From Hemicentrotus pulcherrimus (Eukaryota > Echinodermata > Echinoidea > Camarodonta > Strongylocentrotidae), in contig BEXV01000256.1 in assembly GCA_003118195.1 (NCBI GenBank), forward strand, positions 1 to 23,317: a stretch of 23,317 nucleotides of DNA, written 5' to 3'. Position numbers and translations under genes: made by a program. Positions 10,098 through 20,361 of this stretch are shown here, in pieces (positions within the stretch are counted from its first letter, which is position 1; each line of letters starts with the position of its first letter). The notes under the pieces were generated by a model. That model ran no database searches. It was not told where the DNA came from and saw only the letters and a program-made list of their open reading frames with translations.

Positions 10098-10430
10098 TGT
10101 AGACCTTATAAGAAATGAAGACTCCTAAAAAAACCTGAAAAATAAAGATAGAAAACAAAATCATTTTACATTTAAATTAGTGACTAGGACCCTAAGACAT
10201 GAGGAGTCCATAAAAAAAAAATGAACACAACAATATAATAAAAGACACTTCACATTTTGATTAATCGCAAGGATCCGATAAGAAATAAGATCTCCTTTAA
10301 GAATACTTTAAGAAGAAACACCAATATGAATGAGAGGGACCCAATAAGAAATGTGGACTTCTTTAAATATCTGAAAAAGGAACGGCAAAAAATAATGAAG
10401 TCATTTTACATTTAATTGTAACAAGATACA
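10098..10430. repeat. Degenerate tandem array, four monomers of about 66-95 bp
   Basis: Monomers start at about 10101, 10187, 10271 and 10337. Each opens with a GGACCCNATAAGAAATG-like box, followed by A-rich sequence and usually by a CATTTTACATTTAA-like box (10160-10175, about 10248, 10404-10418). Spacings are 86, 84 and 66 bp. The monomers are well diverged, so the array is old. Confidence 0.65.
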
Positions 10431-11789
10431 GTTATGCTTTACATCACGTTATTATGCCATGGCAATTTTTCTGAGCCGGTTTATTAAGTCAGGTTTGAAC
10501 GAAGCATAAGTAGCCATTTGTCAGTGGTCCAGGCTCATTAATTTAGCTGCTATAGCCTTATCAATCTTTTCTGCTTGAGGAGTGAACGATTGTTGTAATC
10601 TAATTCTATATATCGTATTTTTTAATGGGTTTTTTTTCTCTCGCTGTATTGTAAGTTCATTATTATCAGCAGTTTAGAATCGTTAAGAGAGATTTAGGTG
10701 CATTGTTTTGTTTGCTCTTTGCTTTCCATCACCATTTGACTTGTTTCCTAATCTCTTTTTATTTTCGTCTGATTTCCAGTTTGTTACTTTCTTGTACATG
10801 TATATACTTATTTTTCGTTATAGTAATTAAATCAGTGATCCAACACTTTATATGGGTGTATGTTATCAAAGATAAAGAGTTAGGACTATAGATAGGTTAG
10901 ATAGTTAAGTATAGATCAGAACAAAAATATCTTCTTTGAATTAAGGCACTGTCAAATTTATTTTTAAAGTTAAAAATTATAATATTGAGTGTTTATAAAG
11001 CGCCAATTGTTTTGAAATAGGAATGCCACCCCTGCAGTAACCACAAGCCTTCTTTCTTTTGTTAGCTTAATAACATCAGTCAAACAATATTGTGATTAAA
11101 TACTCACCAGCTGTTGCAGGGTATAATTCTATATTCCATTTTTAATGTTTTTGAATGTGGAGAATTATTGAATAAAGAAAAAATTGTGTAACCCCCCCAA
11201 ACACTTAAATTGTTCAGTATAGTGAAACAGGTTTCACATATGATGTCTATAATTAATTTATATGGAGAAACTCTGGGGAAGGCTATACATGTTTATGAAT
11301 TATTCTTATGCTAAATTTCATTCAGATTTCCAAAGGACCTTGATTCTTTCTTTTTCTCCTTCTTTCTTTCCCTTTTTTTTAATATAACAAATATAGGGAA
11401 GCTCACTCTCTGTAAAAAATAGAATTTGAGAGGCCATGTAAAAATAGAAAAAGGTTTCAAAACAAAAGAGAATTGAACAAAGTTTAATTATGAAATAAAT
11501 AATGCAAATATTTTTTACAACATTAAACAAAGACGGAAATAAACATCTGACGTACTGAATAGCATAATATGTCATATATGTCGACACCCAAGGTATTTTT
11601 TGAAATATTTCAAGGGTAATTAATTATTCTCTATAGAGTTTTTCTAAATATTTCCTTATATAGCTATTTGTTATGTGATGTACAGATGTAGGTCTATATG
11701 GTGGTATACAAGAACAAATTTATAATTTATTACATGGAGTTGTGGAGTCGTTACAATCTCTTTCTCGACTGGGGATGGGGGGGGGGGGG
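10431..11789. other. AT-rich non-coding stretch up to the assembly gap
   Basis: No exon is supported. The open frames at 10703-10891 and 11318-11587 are low-complexity and hydrophobic from T- or A-rich DNA. A C7 run lies at 11192-11198 and an ATGCAAAT octamer at about 11502-11509. It ends in a G run (11777-11789) at the gap edge. Confidence 0.5.
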
Positions 11790-12285
11790 NNNNNNNNNNN
11801 NNNNNNNNNNNNNNNNNNNNNNNNNNNNNNNNNNNNNNNNNNNNNNNNNNNNNNNNNNNNNNNNNNNNNNNNNNNNNNNNNNNNNNNNNNNNNNNNNNNN
11901 NNNNNNNNNNNNNNNNNNNNNNNNNNNNNNNNNNNNNNNNNNNNNNNNNNNNNNNNNNNNNNNNNNNNNNNNNNNNNNNNNNNNNNNNNNNNNNNNNNNN
12001 NNNNNNNNNNNNNNNNNNNNNNNNNNNNNNNNNNNNNNNNNNNNNNNNNNNNNNNNNNNNNNNNNNNNNNNNNNNNNNNNNNNNNNNNNNNNNNNNNNNN
12101 NNNNNNNNNNNNNNNNNNNNNNNNNNNNNNNNNNNNNNNNNNNNNNNNNNNNNNNNNNNNNNNNNNNNNNNNNNNNNNNNNNNNNNNNNNNNNNNNNNNN
12201 NNNNNNNNNNNNNNNNNNNNNNNNNNNNNNNNNNNNNNNNNNNNNNNNNNNNNNNNNNNNNNNNNNNNNNNNNNNNNNNNNNNNN
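11790..12285. other. Assembly gap (496 N)
   Basis: Unsequenced bases lie between a G run and a T17 run. Homopolymers at both edges suggest a sequencing failure. Open frames spanning the gap are artefacts. Confidence 0.99.
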
Positions 12286-12303
12286 TTTTTTTTTTTTTTT
12301 TTG

Positions 12304-12331
12304 TGCAGTTGCAGTTGCAGTTGCAGTTGCA
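12304..12331 (+). repeat. (TGCAGT)n hexanucleotide repeat
   Basis: About 4.7 exact copies of TGCAGT follow the T run at the right edge of the gap. Confidence 0.95.
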
Positions 12332-12422
12332 TAGGTGATACAATGTATGGACTCTGAAAGAATACACAAACGTGATATCAGTTAAATTAAATTAATGTGA
12401 TTAAATATAAAAACTATGATAG

Positions 12423-12800
12423 AAAGCAAGATCAGTTAGAATATATGCCATTGGCTCCTAAATTGTAACACAGGATTTATGCCCTTCTGGCTTTCAACAG
12501 ATGATAATCCTTATCATAGAAAAAGATCCTTCAACCTATTTCTCAAAGCTATGTGATCCAGAAGAGTACGAAAGCCAGATCAGTCAAAATACGATCCTTT
12601 CCTTAAGAAGGAAAAATTGTAAACCATGATTTAGTCAAGCCCTTTTGGCTCTCAGTGAATGATAATACTTATTACAGAAGAAGATCCTTCGACCCATTTC
12701 CCAATGCTATGTGATCTAGAAGAGTTTCGAAAGCTGCATCAGTCAAAATATGATCTTTTCCTGAAAATTGGGACTCTAATTGTAATACCATATTTGACTC
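12423..12800. repeat. Tandem repeat of about 158 bp, roughly 2.3 copies
   Basis: Paired landmarks recur about 158 bp apart: GCCCTTYTGGCT at 12481 and 12639, AAGATCCTTC about 12522 and 12681, CTATGTGATC about 12549 and 12707, and AAAGCYNSATCAGTCAAAATA at 12571 and 12730. A partial earlier copy starts at 12423 (AAGCAAGATCAG). The copies differ by substitutions and small indels. No protein is encoded. Confidence 0.8.
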
Positions 12801-13394
12801 TTTCCTGTACTTAGGAAATGTTCTTAACCTCTTTGTATCGCGTGTCATAGCAACGTTCTGAAATCTAAAACTCTTGAAAGTTCAAATGGAAATCTATGAT
12901 TTTGATGGTGCACTGATGCAGTCGGCTTGTGAGACAAACTATCGACTGCGTCACAAATGTTGGACCCCCTCTCATTATAAATGAATGATGCTTTATGGAA
13001 TCTTGTATGGCTTCACTTTATATAATTCCTCAATTCTTATATTTTTTAAAAGAATATTAAAAAAATGATTTGTCCTGATTAAAGTTTCATCAGAATGTTA
13101 CTTACTAAAGGTTACGTCAGTTGAAATATTCAACAAAGGCCCTAATTCAACCAGTCCATCTATCATTCTTGAGTTATAAATGAAAAACACAAGAAACATC
13201 AAATTTACAACATGTGTGAATAATTTACTTGTTAAGTCTATATAAAAGTTGATGGTGAGTATCAAAATGTATACCTGTATGTCATACAGTATTTCAATTT
13301 GTGGACACTAAGCATTTAGTTATCTCTTGTTTCTCTCTGCCCCACAAAAATAAATTAAATAGAGAAATTTAAAGAATTCTTTCGCTGACAAAAA
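12801..13394. other. AT-rich non-coding spacer with an inverted repeat
   Basis: TGATGCAGTCG (12914-12924) and CGACTGCGTCA (12943-12953) form arms with one mismatch around an 18-base loop. Nothing else is recognised. Confidence 0.55.
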
Positions 13395-13458
13395 AATCTT
13401 GTACAAGTCTCATTCATATAAACACTAATCTTGTACAAGTCTCATTCATATAAACACT
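13395..13458. repeat. Perfect tandem duplication of 32 bp
   Basis: The unit beginning AATCTTGTACAAGTC is repeated head-to-tail without mismatch at 13395-13426 and 13427-13458. Complete identity means a recent duplication or, less likely, an assembly error. Each unit contains the small palindrome TTGTACAA. Confidence 0.95.
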
Positions 13459-13574
13459 AATTTGGATGATATCATAATATCACAAGAAATGTAAGAAACT
13501 TGCAAACTGTTGATTATTTCATTTTTTGAGAAAATAATTGGTATTTAAATGCAACATTATCATACTTTCTACCG

Positions 13575-13990
13575 TCAAAAGAGCTCAGATTGAATGACAG
13601 CGTGTGTCCACATGAGTAACACCTTTTCTAATACCCCATTGTCAATTTGCTGTTAACCACAAAACATGCTTTTGACAGGATCGAGCTATACCAGCCTGTG
13701 TGCTGTAAATATGACCCAACATCTGGAACCATCACATCACCATCGATATCATCAGAAGCTTGTTACTTTGTAAATATAATTACTGACGGCAACCGTTACA
13801 CGATAAACCATGTCTGAACATCCTTCCCACAAGGCTGTTAGAGACAATCCCTTATTATCAAATGTAATAGAGCCTTGCTCGTCCAATTAGCGATCCTTAA
13901 GTGTTTGATGAGTGGATTGGCAACAGTCTTGGCACTTGTAGTGTTTAGTTGCTAATCCACCCTTTGTATCACTCGCTAAGAGGTAGACAA
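13575..13990. promoter_or_regulatory. Candidate regulatory island with diverse binding-site-like words
   Basis: This is one of the longest complex non-coding stretches in the window. It contains a RUNX-like AACCACAAA (13655-13663), CCAATTAG (13883-13890), an NK2-type TTAAGTGT (13897-13904), two TTGGCA NFI half-sites (13917-13922 and 13929-13934), CACTTG (13933-13938) and a Pitx/Otx-type TAATCC (13953-13958). The tight group from 13880 to 13960 is the strongest part. No frame is open for long. Function is inferred, without alignment. Confidence 0.35.
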
Positions 13991-14795
13991 GTAACAAAAA
14001 TATGTGAGTTTAAAAAAGATGTCTGCTCTTGATAAAACTTTATTTAGCTTGACAATCAGGCAGATGTATCATTTGTTCACAGAAATTCTACCCTAATCCC
14101 AAAAGTATACTTATTCCAAAAAATATTATTATTATTTCACGATGTTATTTTCATTTAACTGTACAAATTTGTAGTAATGTGAATCTAAATAATTAATGAA
14201 TGTCTGAAAAGAAGCTGGATTAGAAAACAGCGTTTAAGCTCTGCATGGTAAGCTTTAAAATAGAAACGATAATCTCAAAAAGATCTCTTTATAGTAAAAA
14301 AAGAACAAACATATATAAAAACGTTCTAATGATGTTTCTTTTTTATATCGCAAATTTAAGAAAAGAAATGCCAATTATAGGATACTTAGAGTTTCATAGT
14401 CAACTATGTATTAAAGTGAAAACCTTTGAAAGTGTGTCTTCAGTCCTTTAACTTTGTATGTCTTCTTTTAATAGTTCTCTCTCTGTAGTTTAGTGACTTT
14501 AATGATTTGTTAATTTTTTTTTTTTGTGTGTGTGTACAGTTTGTCCTGTTTGTACTATAATTTAGGACTGGAGAGGGTTAATAGTTTTTTTCAAGGTGCT
14601 ATTGACATCCACATTGTAATCATTCTTTTTGTAGCATCCTAATATTTCCTGTAAGTAATTAGTTACAGTTTGGAGTCAACCCATTTGGCATGCAAGATAT
14701 ATAACCACAGTCTGAGATAGAGTCTAACAAAGCATTACAGTGTGCATAATTCAAAATGAACAAAATCACACTGTTTACACTTCTGCTTTTCTCTA
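13991..14795. other. AT-rich non-coding spacer
   Basis: No supported exon. The frame at 14245-14451 is lysine- and isoleucine-rich, as expected of random AT-rich DNA. A short (TG)n lies at about 14525-14536. Confidence 0.5.
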
Positions 14796-14822
14796 AGAGA
14801 GAGAGAGAGAGAGGAAGAGAGA
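14796..14822 (+). repeat. Short (GA)n microsatellite
   Basis: 27 bases of AG repeat with one GGAA interruption. Confidence 0.9.
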
Positions 14823-16379
14823 ATTAAACAAATAGGGTAAAGACAAAATGTCAATTTGATACAAAGAAAGAGCATTGAGAACATACACAATACAGAAAAA
14901 TACAGAAAATTAGAGAAAAAACAATGTTGATGTATTATGTAATTCCAAAATTCCAATGACAATTATTTTCATTGAATGACTTGGTGTTTATGCCTCAGTA
15001 AAAAAAGAACAACATGCCCTGTTTGCTATGTGCAATTATATGTCTGTTGGCATGGAAAGGGAGATCTGTTTTTATTATTGGATTTTCCAAATGTCTACAA
15101 TGATTTAATTGTTTCCCTGGATGGATTCTTGGAAGCAATAAAGGATTTGTTTCAAGACAAAGACCCCCGTTTTTATGGTTTCTTGATTAGCTATAGATAA
15201 TTACAGGAAGACTTGATTAATTGTATGATGTAAAAGGCAGAAGCTGCTTTGCTTATAAGGTTGCATAATTTATGACGGAGGTTTTTTTTTATTAGCTGGG
15301 TTTCCTGATGATGGTTTATCATTTAAGTGAAGTCAGTTAAAGCTTAAATAAGTATAGTATGAGATGACAAATTTTTACTATGGTATTGTAAGGCTTAGAG
15401 ACTGTTTGTGATCATTGCCAGTTTTTGTGGATTTGCTCAATAACTTTTGATTCAGAGCCCCCCCTCCAAAAAAAAAAAAAAAAAAAAANAAAAAAAAAAA
15501 CATGTATACAGCAGATGCATGAATAGAAAGAGGGAATATCTCTGCACGCTGTCTCAATGTTATTGTGTTTAATTATTGCATTTGACACCTAAATTGAGAA
15601 AAAACTGAAAAAATAGTTTTTAAGTCCTAATTGGCAACATCTTGAGATGTAAAATCACTTAATTGTTTTTAGTACTGATCAGAAATTTGATAACAATTTG
15701 ATATAACTCTCCTCCATGTATGTTATTTTCAAATTCATACATGAGTTACAATAAATTGAATGCATCATAAATGAAGAAAGAAAATAAAAATACCAGTGCC
15801 AATTCAAGAACAAAATGTGATCTGATTACAAGCCTCCAATAACTCCTGTCCTGACAGGTTTGAAAGGGCCATATCTGCACTATATATTAGATGCAGTGTA
15901 TCAAGAATAGTCAGAGTTCGTTCACCCTATTGATTAATTATCATAAGTATTTTAGTGGCTCTATTTGTAAATGAGGAAGCAATATCATTTGATTGATTTC
16001 TATACTTTTTTTTCCACACATATGCATAATGTACATGTAGATTGTATGCACATGTTCCTGTACAGCATACATCATTTCTTTCATCCAGTGTACAAAATAT
16101 TTTTCTGTTCGCTGGAGCTCCTGTTAGGGTTTGATGTGGTGAAAGTGTGATATCTCACAGTGATATTTAAGTATTTTATTGTTTTATAGCTCTTTTACTG
16201 TAATACCTGAGCTACTTTGGAGCTTTCCAGAGCTCAATTGCTTGTCGCTCCCTATTATTATTTCTTTGCTTCTAGTTATATTATACAAAAATTCAAAATC
16301 TCTCTATATTGATATTGATTAATAATTCTCAACCATTTGCAGGAATTCTGCATTTCAAAGGGCCTTTAATTTTGGATTT
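14823..16379. other. AT-rich non-coding stretch with a poly-A run and one ambiguous base
   Basis: A C-rich word and an A run at 15469-15500 contain an N at 15489, which marks uncertain homopolymer length. The frame at 14976-15200 starts with TTG and shows no recognisable domain. No splice-bounded coding segment is seen. Confidence 0.5.
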
Positions 16380-16570
16380 GGACCCCTTCATCCACTTTAG
16401 AGTTATGTGTCTGTCAAATTCAAACCTACTGTAGGCGTGCCGTGGCAACTTTTTCAGTTTTATTGTAAGAATGAGACATAAAGCAGGATGATCAAACTGT
16501 ACAAGAATTCATGGCCAACGTACAGCTCATTACTTTGATTTAGTAATCGATGGTTGTCCTCTCGGGATTC
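16380..16570. promoter_or_regulatory. Weak candidate regulatory island
   Basis: Composition is more mixed than in the flanks, with CCACTTTAGAG, AGGCGTGCCGTGGCA, TAATCGATGG and CATGTGACAAT. There is no motif cluster as tight as in the other islands, so this is a low-confidence call. Confidence 0.15.
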
Positions 16571-17624
16571 AATTTTCATGTGACAATATTCTGAATCAGA
16601 ATTTGAATCTTAATCTTGAAATACTAGCATAATGTGGCAGTTTTATTCATTCATATACATTTGATAAAATTTATAGAGGGGATCCAAAATGGGCCAATCA
16701 AAATGTCCAAGAAGCCAGAGCCAATAGCTCTTTAATTTGTTTCAGTAATCATCTTCGAATGCTCCACTTAGACAGCAATTTCCTTTGTCTTCAGGCTTTA
16801 TCTTTGTCCTTCTTGTGCAACTCTTTGAGTTCTAAATTAGGTCGTCAAAAGGCTATGTTTATATAGATAATTATGTTTCCTTCCCATCAAAGAAGGACAA
16901 AATTACATCATTTATTTTTATCCTCACACCTGCCCCATCTGTTTCCCCATTTCCTTTGCCTCAATCCACATCTCATTTTTAAATTCATTTTATACAATAT
17001 ACAAGACCTTTTTAAGGTCAATACCAACCGGGATTTAAAAAAAAAGTCTTTGATCAGAAGTTAGTTTTGTTTTTGTAATCTTATTCCAGGCCACAATACA
17101 CCACTTGTCTATCATATCTGTTGAATACCATTCAGATCATACACGTACCTTTACCTTTATACACTTAACAACTAAATTATTCATATCCGTTGTAAATTTG
17201 CTGTTCCTTTTTCTTTTCGTATCTTAGGAATAAAAGATGGACTGGTTGAATTAGGGCTTTTGTTGAATACATTAAGATGTAACTTTTAATTGGTCACTTT
17301 CTCAAGAAACATAAAGCAGGAAAAATCAGTTTGTCACATTCTTGAAATATTACACAACTTGGTAAGGGTATGATTTTTGGTATTTCACTGTATGAAATTT
17401 ATTTATGTGTTGGTGTTGGTAAATAGATCAAATGAATCAATCACTATATCTATCAATCAATACATACGTGTATTGACTGGTAAGGTTTTGAGCCGTGAAC
17501 CAAAAGTACAAAATGTGTCTTTTTCTATTGTCTTTGTGTGTCATGTTAATTTGTTTACTTTATTTATAGTATCGCTGATGTCTCTAAGCATTTTACAGAT
17601 ATTTTATCACCTAGTCAACGGATT
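16571..17624. other. AT-rich non-coding spacer
   Basis: 16690-16860 has several CTTTGTC/CTTTGA-type words (TCF/SOX-like) but no clear cluster. The frames at 16873-17064 and 17377-17718 have no family signature; the second runs into the SINE that follows. Confidence 0.45.
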
Positions 17625-17897
17625 TAAGCTCACCCACACAAAATGTATGCACATTTTCCACTCTCTTCTCTGGGAGTATTCCAGCCAGGCGTCATGTAAC
17701 ATACGCTCACAATGCTGAGAAAACTGCATTGACGTTCCCATCCTACTGGGTATCCATTTAACACCTGGGCAGAGAGTGGCAAATGTAGATTAACGTCTTG
17801 CCAAACGACGTTAGTGTTGGGCTAGGATTTGAACCCCGGCCTTACCTTGTGATCTATAGACCGGTGACTTATCTACTAGACAACAACACCTCTACAG
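17625..17897 (-). mobile_element. tRNA-derived SINE, minus strand
   Basis: Read on the minus strand from about 17897, it has a tRNA-like head. TGTCTAGTAGA resembles an A box (about 17877-17887), and a perfect B box GGTTCAAATCC lies at 17825-17835, about 42 bases on. The head is followed by CCAACACTAACGTCG, then by a body with CACTCTCTGCCCAGGTGTTA, TACCCAGTAGGATGG and CAGTTTTCTCAGCATTGTG. This head-plus-body structure is that of tRNA-related SINEs seen in echinoderms and other marine animals. I judge the body by resemblance from memory, not by alignment. The 3' limit is approximate and no target-site duplication is clear. Confidence 0.7.
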
Positions 17898-18086
17898 ACC
17901 AGAACACATAAATGCCTGCCGAGACCTAGAAGGTCATTAAATAATTTTGATACCATCAACACCTTTCTGGCTCTCAGCGGACCATGTAATATATATTCAG
18001 TGCATGCAACAGCCAGAAATATAGTGATCATTTCATATTCATCATTCTTACAGCTCTATAATTTGTCATCCCATCTGTTCTCACAG

Positions 18087-18213
18087 AGCAGACTCCCCGA
18101 AGGGAAAGCTGTATCATCACCACCGGCTGAATGGAGAGACGCTGGCCCTGTTTCATTGATGTGGTATCGCCAGAGAAACATCTCCAGAGAAACATCTCCA
18201 GGGAATGTAGGAG
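18087..18213 (+). CDS. Probable internal exon of an unidentified gene
   Basis: A 127-base segment bounded by a good acceptor (pyrimidine tract ending CTGTTCTCACAG at 18086) and a strong donor (GAG then GTAAGTGA from 18214). Only one frame is open throughout. Starting at the first base it encodes 42 codons and one extra base: SRLPEGKAVSSPPAEWRDAG, then PVSLMWYRQRNISRETSPG, then NVGG partly split across the junction. The other two frames have stops. It is more GC-rich than its flanks. I do not recognise the protein and see no domain. A 14-base word, GAGAAACATCTCCA, is directly repeated near the 3' end. It could be a 5' UTR or lncRNA exon. No partner exon is visible, so the gene would have long introns. 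Confidence 0.45.
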
Positions 18214-18789
18214 GTAAGTGATACATATTTATAAACTTCCAAACTTTGTAAGCTTAATTCAGGATGAAAAGGAAGGAAGGAGAATGAAAGTTAACTAGAT
18301 GGAGAAGAGGGAGGGGAGAAGACTGAAGAATAACAAACAGGAGATAATGATAGTGGTAAAAGATGAGATCTTATCTTCTGTATGAATTAGCATACAAAAG
18401 GGAGTTTTTAGAGGTTGGAATTGTTTCTTGTTTCTCTTCAGGAATAAAGTTTCTTAATAATTTCTCCTCCCCCTATGAGATATTTTTGATAAATACAAAC
18501 TGATCAATTTCCAATTCTGGATCAAGCAACTGCAAAAAGAAAAAAAGAACCCCCACCAATTTTCAGGCCCCCGGTGCCCCCATTCTCAAAAAGCCTGCTG
18601 CCACCACTGATTCTGCTACGTTGAATGTATAGTTCCTACATCCAGGGAGAAAGAAAATAAAGAAGAGATAACAAGTTCACTCCAATTAAGAAGATGGCAT
18701 CATTAGTCAATAGGAACCCCTGATCATGCCAGCTACCTATCAAGCTAGCTATCATCAGGAGAAAAAAAAGATTAAAAAAAGAAGAAGTG
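18214..18789. other. Non-coding, purine-rich, possibly intronic
   Basis: Follows the donor at 18214. It contains G/A-rich sequence (18260-18350) and, near 18415-18441, a pyrimidine tract ending in CTTCAG with no coding segment after it. No gene is seen. Confidence 0.5.
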
Positions 18790-19160
18790 TACATCCTTGC
18801 CGAGCGGTGCCAGGCACGTACGCACTTGGCATATGGTAATGACTCGGCTCAGCGGCTGCATGTTTAATGCAAATCATATTAAATTGTGCGGTGTTGTGCG
18901 TCGCAGTTGGCGGCCTACTCCTCTCCTAGCAGTCTCATGTGCAACTCTCCATCAGCTGGGACTCAGCTATGTATCCTTCGCTACCATGCCCCTCGACTCC
19001 GGTCCCCCAGAGTGCGAGAGAATGCAGCAATGTTCCATTTTTTTCCGTCAATTTGCAAGCAAAACAATAATTGCCATTTGTCAGTGCGCCGCACACTTAG
19101 TGTCGGGTTGGGTTTGTAGTGTAATTGATATCAACAGAGGGGGGAGGTCGTACAATACGC
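18790..19160. promoter_or_regulatory. Candidate regulatory island, GC-richer, with octamer and SOX-like sites
   Basis: This stretch is GC-richer and more complex than its surroundings and rich in CpG. It has an exact octamer ATGCAAAT (18867-18874), CAGCTG (18953-18958), ACAATAA (19064-19070) overlapping TAATTG, and CATTTG. Two overlapping open frames (18797-19168 and 18886-19119) fall here. Neither has a family signature or splice sites that favour it. Long chance frames are expected where GC rises, so I prefer a regulatory reading, but a coding exon is not excluded. Confidence 0.35.
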
Positions 19161-19289
19161 CAAGGTGAATAGATGGGACTGGTAAAATATGGACACCCAA
19201 TTGGTATTGATGTCTATATTTGTTTTATTCTGGGCACTTTGTGGACTGTTTTACAACGATAAAACACACCTTTCAAAGAAGCACTTTGT
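19161..19289. other. Short AT-rich spacer
   Basis: No gene or repeat is recognised. Confidence 0.5.
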
Positions 19290-20140
19290 TCAGAGATGAA
19301 GAAAAAGAGAAGAAAAAATATGAGTTCATGGTGTGTAAGAGAAGGAAATAGAAATGAAGTGAAAAAAAAGGTTCATAGAAATGAGATCAAGTGTATAAAA
19401 ACCAAGAAACAATATACTTACAGATAGAATATTGATTAAACTCATGTTATCCGAAGGTAAGAAAAGAAGAGTAAGATGCAAACTGCAGCATAGCAAACAA
19501 ATCACATGTTCATGAAATTTTCATGAACATTCAGATTTGTGAATGTTCAAGATAAGCAAAGGAACAGTTGCATCTAATGTTCATGAATATGAGAACAGCT
19601 TTTGTATTTAAGATGTATATTAGAATAAGAAGAAGATTATACAGGTTTACTAGCTGTCCATTAATGAGAATGGAAATAAGGTATTGATGATGTAAAAGAG
19701 AATAGAAGGGAGATATCAAATGGAAATGAAGCATTGAACAGCAGAAAGTCAGAATGTACAGATTAAGATATTTGTCATCTTACTGATATGAAATAAAAAC
19801 TATGTACATTAAAGATGTATTAGAGAAGGAAAAGAAGATATGATATGGGAATTAGGAAACAGAGCTGTACAAAAGAAGAAAAGAAAGATATAGAAATGAA
19901 ATGTTGAATGGAAATTATTCACATTGAAGATGCATAAGTGAAGGGCAGGGTATAAAATGAAAGTTAGGTGCTGAAGACATACTAAAGAAGAAAATAAAGA
20001 TATACAGATCAAATGTTGTGATCTAAATTGTAAATTGGGTCTTTAGGATGTGTAAATGAAGAAGAGGAAGTTAAAGATATCTAATTTGCTTCAGATAAAG
20101 AGGAGAGTGAAGTAAAGATGTATAAAAGGAGAGACAAAAG
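19290..20140. repeat. Degenerate purine-rich tandem array
   Basis: The + strand is strongly purine-rich, with words such as AGATGTATAAAAGAGAAG and AAGATATAGAAATGAAATG recurring. In the clearest part, related boxes start at about 19813, 19866, 19927, 19978, 20046 and 20116, spacings of about 51-70 bp. The 5' part (19290-19700) is more diverged. Minus-strand open frames here (19531-19734 and 19809-20012) reflect low complexity. A perfect 25-bp inverted repeat lies at 19506-19530. Confidence 0.55.
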
Positions 20141-20272
20141 AGTTATGCCTACACTCCAGATTTAATGTTCAGCAAAGTCTTGTAATTCCTTTCAAAGTTT
20201 CTTCCATGTAGTTTCCTTTAAAGTCAGTTTTCTCCAGAACGCAAGTTCTCAAGAATCCCTTTTTTGTTAGTT

Positions 20273-20291
20273 GGGGGGGGGGGGGGGGGGN
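20273..20291 (+). repeat. G18 homopolymer ending in an N
   Basis: Eighteen G residues followed by one undetermined base, so the length is uncertain. The minus-strand open frame 20169-20588 crosses this and a MITE copy and is not a gene. Confidence 0.95.
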
Positions 20292-20361
20292 AACAAAAAT
20301 AAAAGAAATCATAGAGGTGATGTCTAAGTAAAGCTTTACCTCTAAATGCTGTTTACTGATA

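Noticed and set aside
11671..12369. Long open frames on both strands across the N block
   Set aside because: They exist only because undetermined bases carry no stops; the flanks translate to low complexity.
14976..15200. 74-codon open frame with CPVC and several acidic residues
   Set aside because: No ATG at the stated start, no domain, and no splice sites around it; length is within chance in this region.
17825..17897. A free-standing tRNA gene on the minus strand
   Set aside because: The B box is perfect, but the A box is poor, no acceptor stem closes, and the sequence continues into a SINE-type body.
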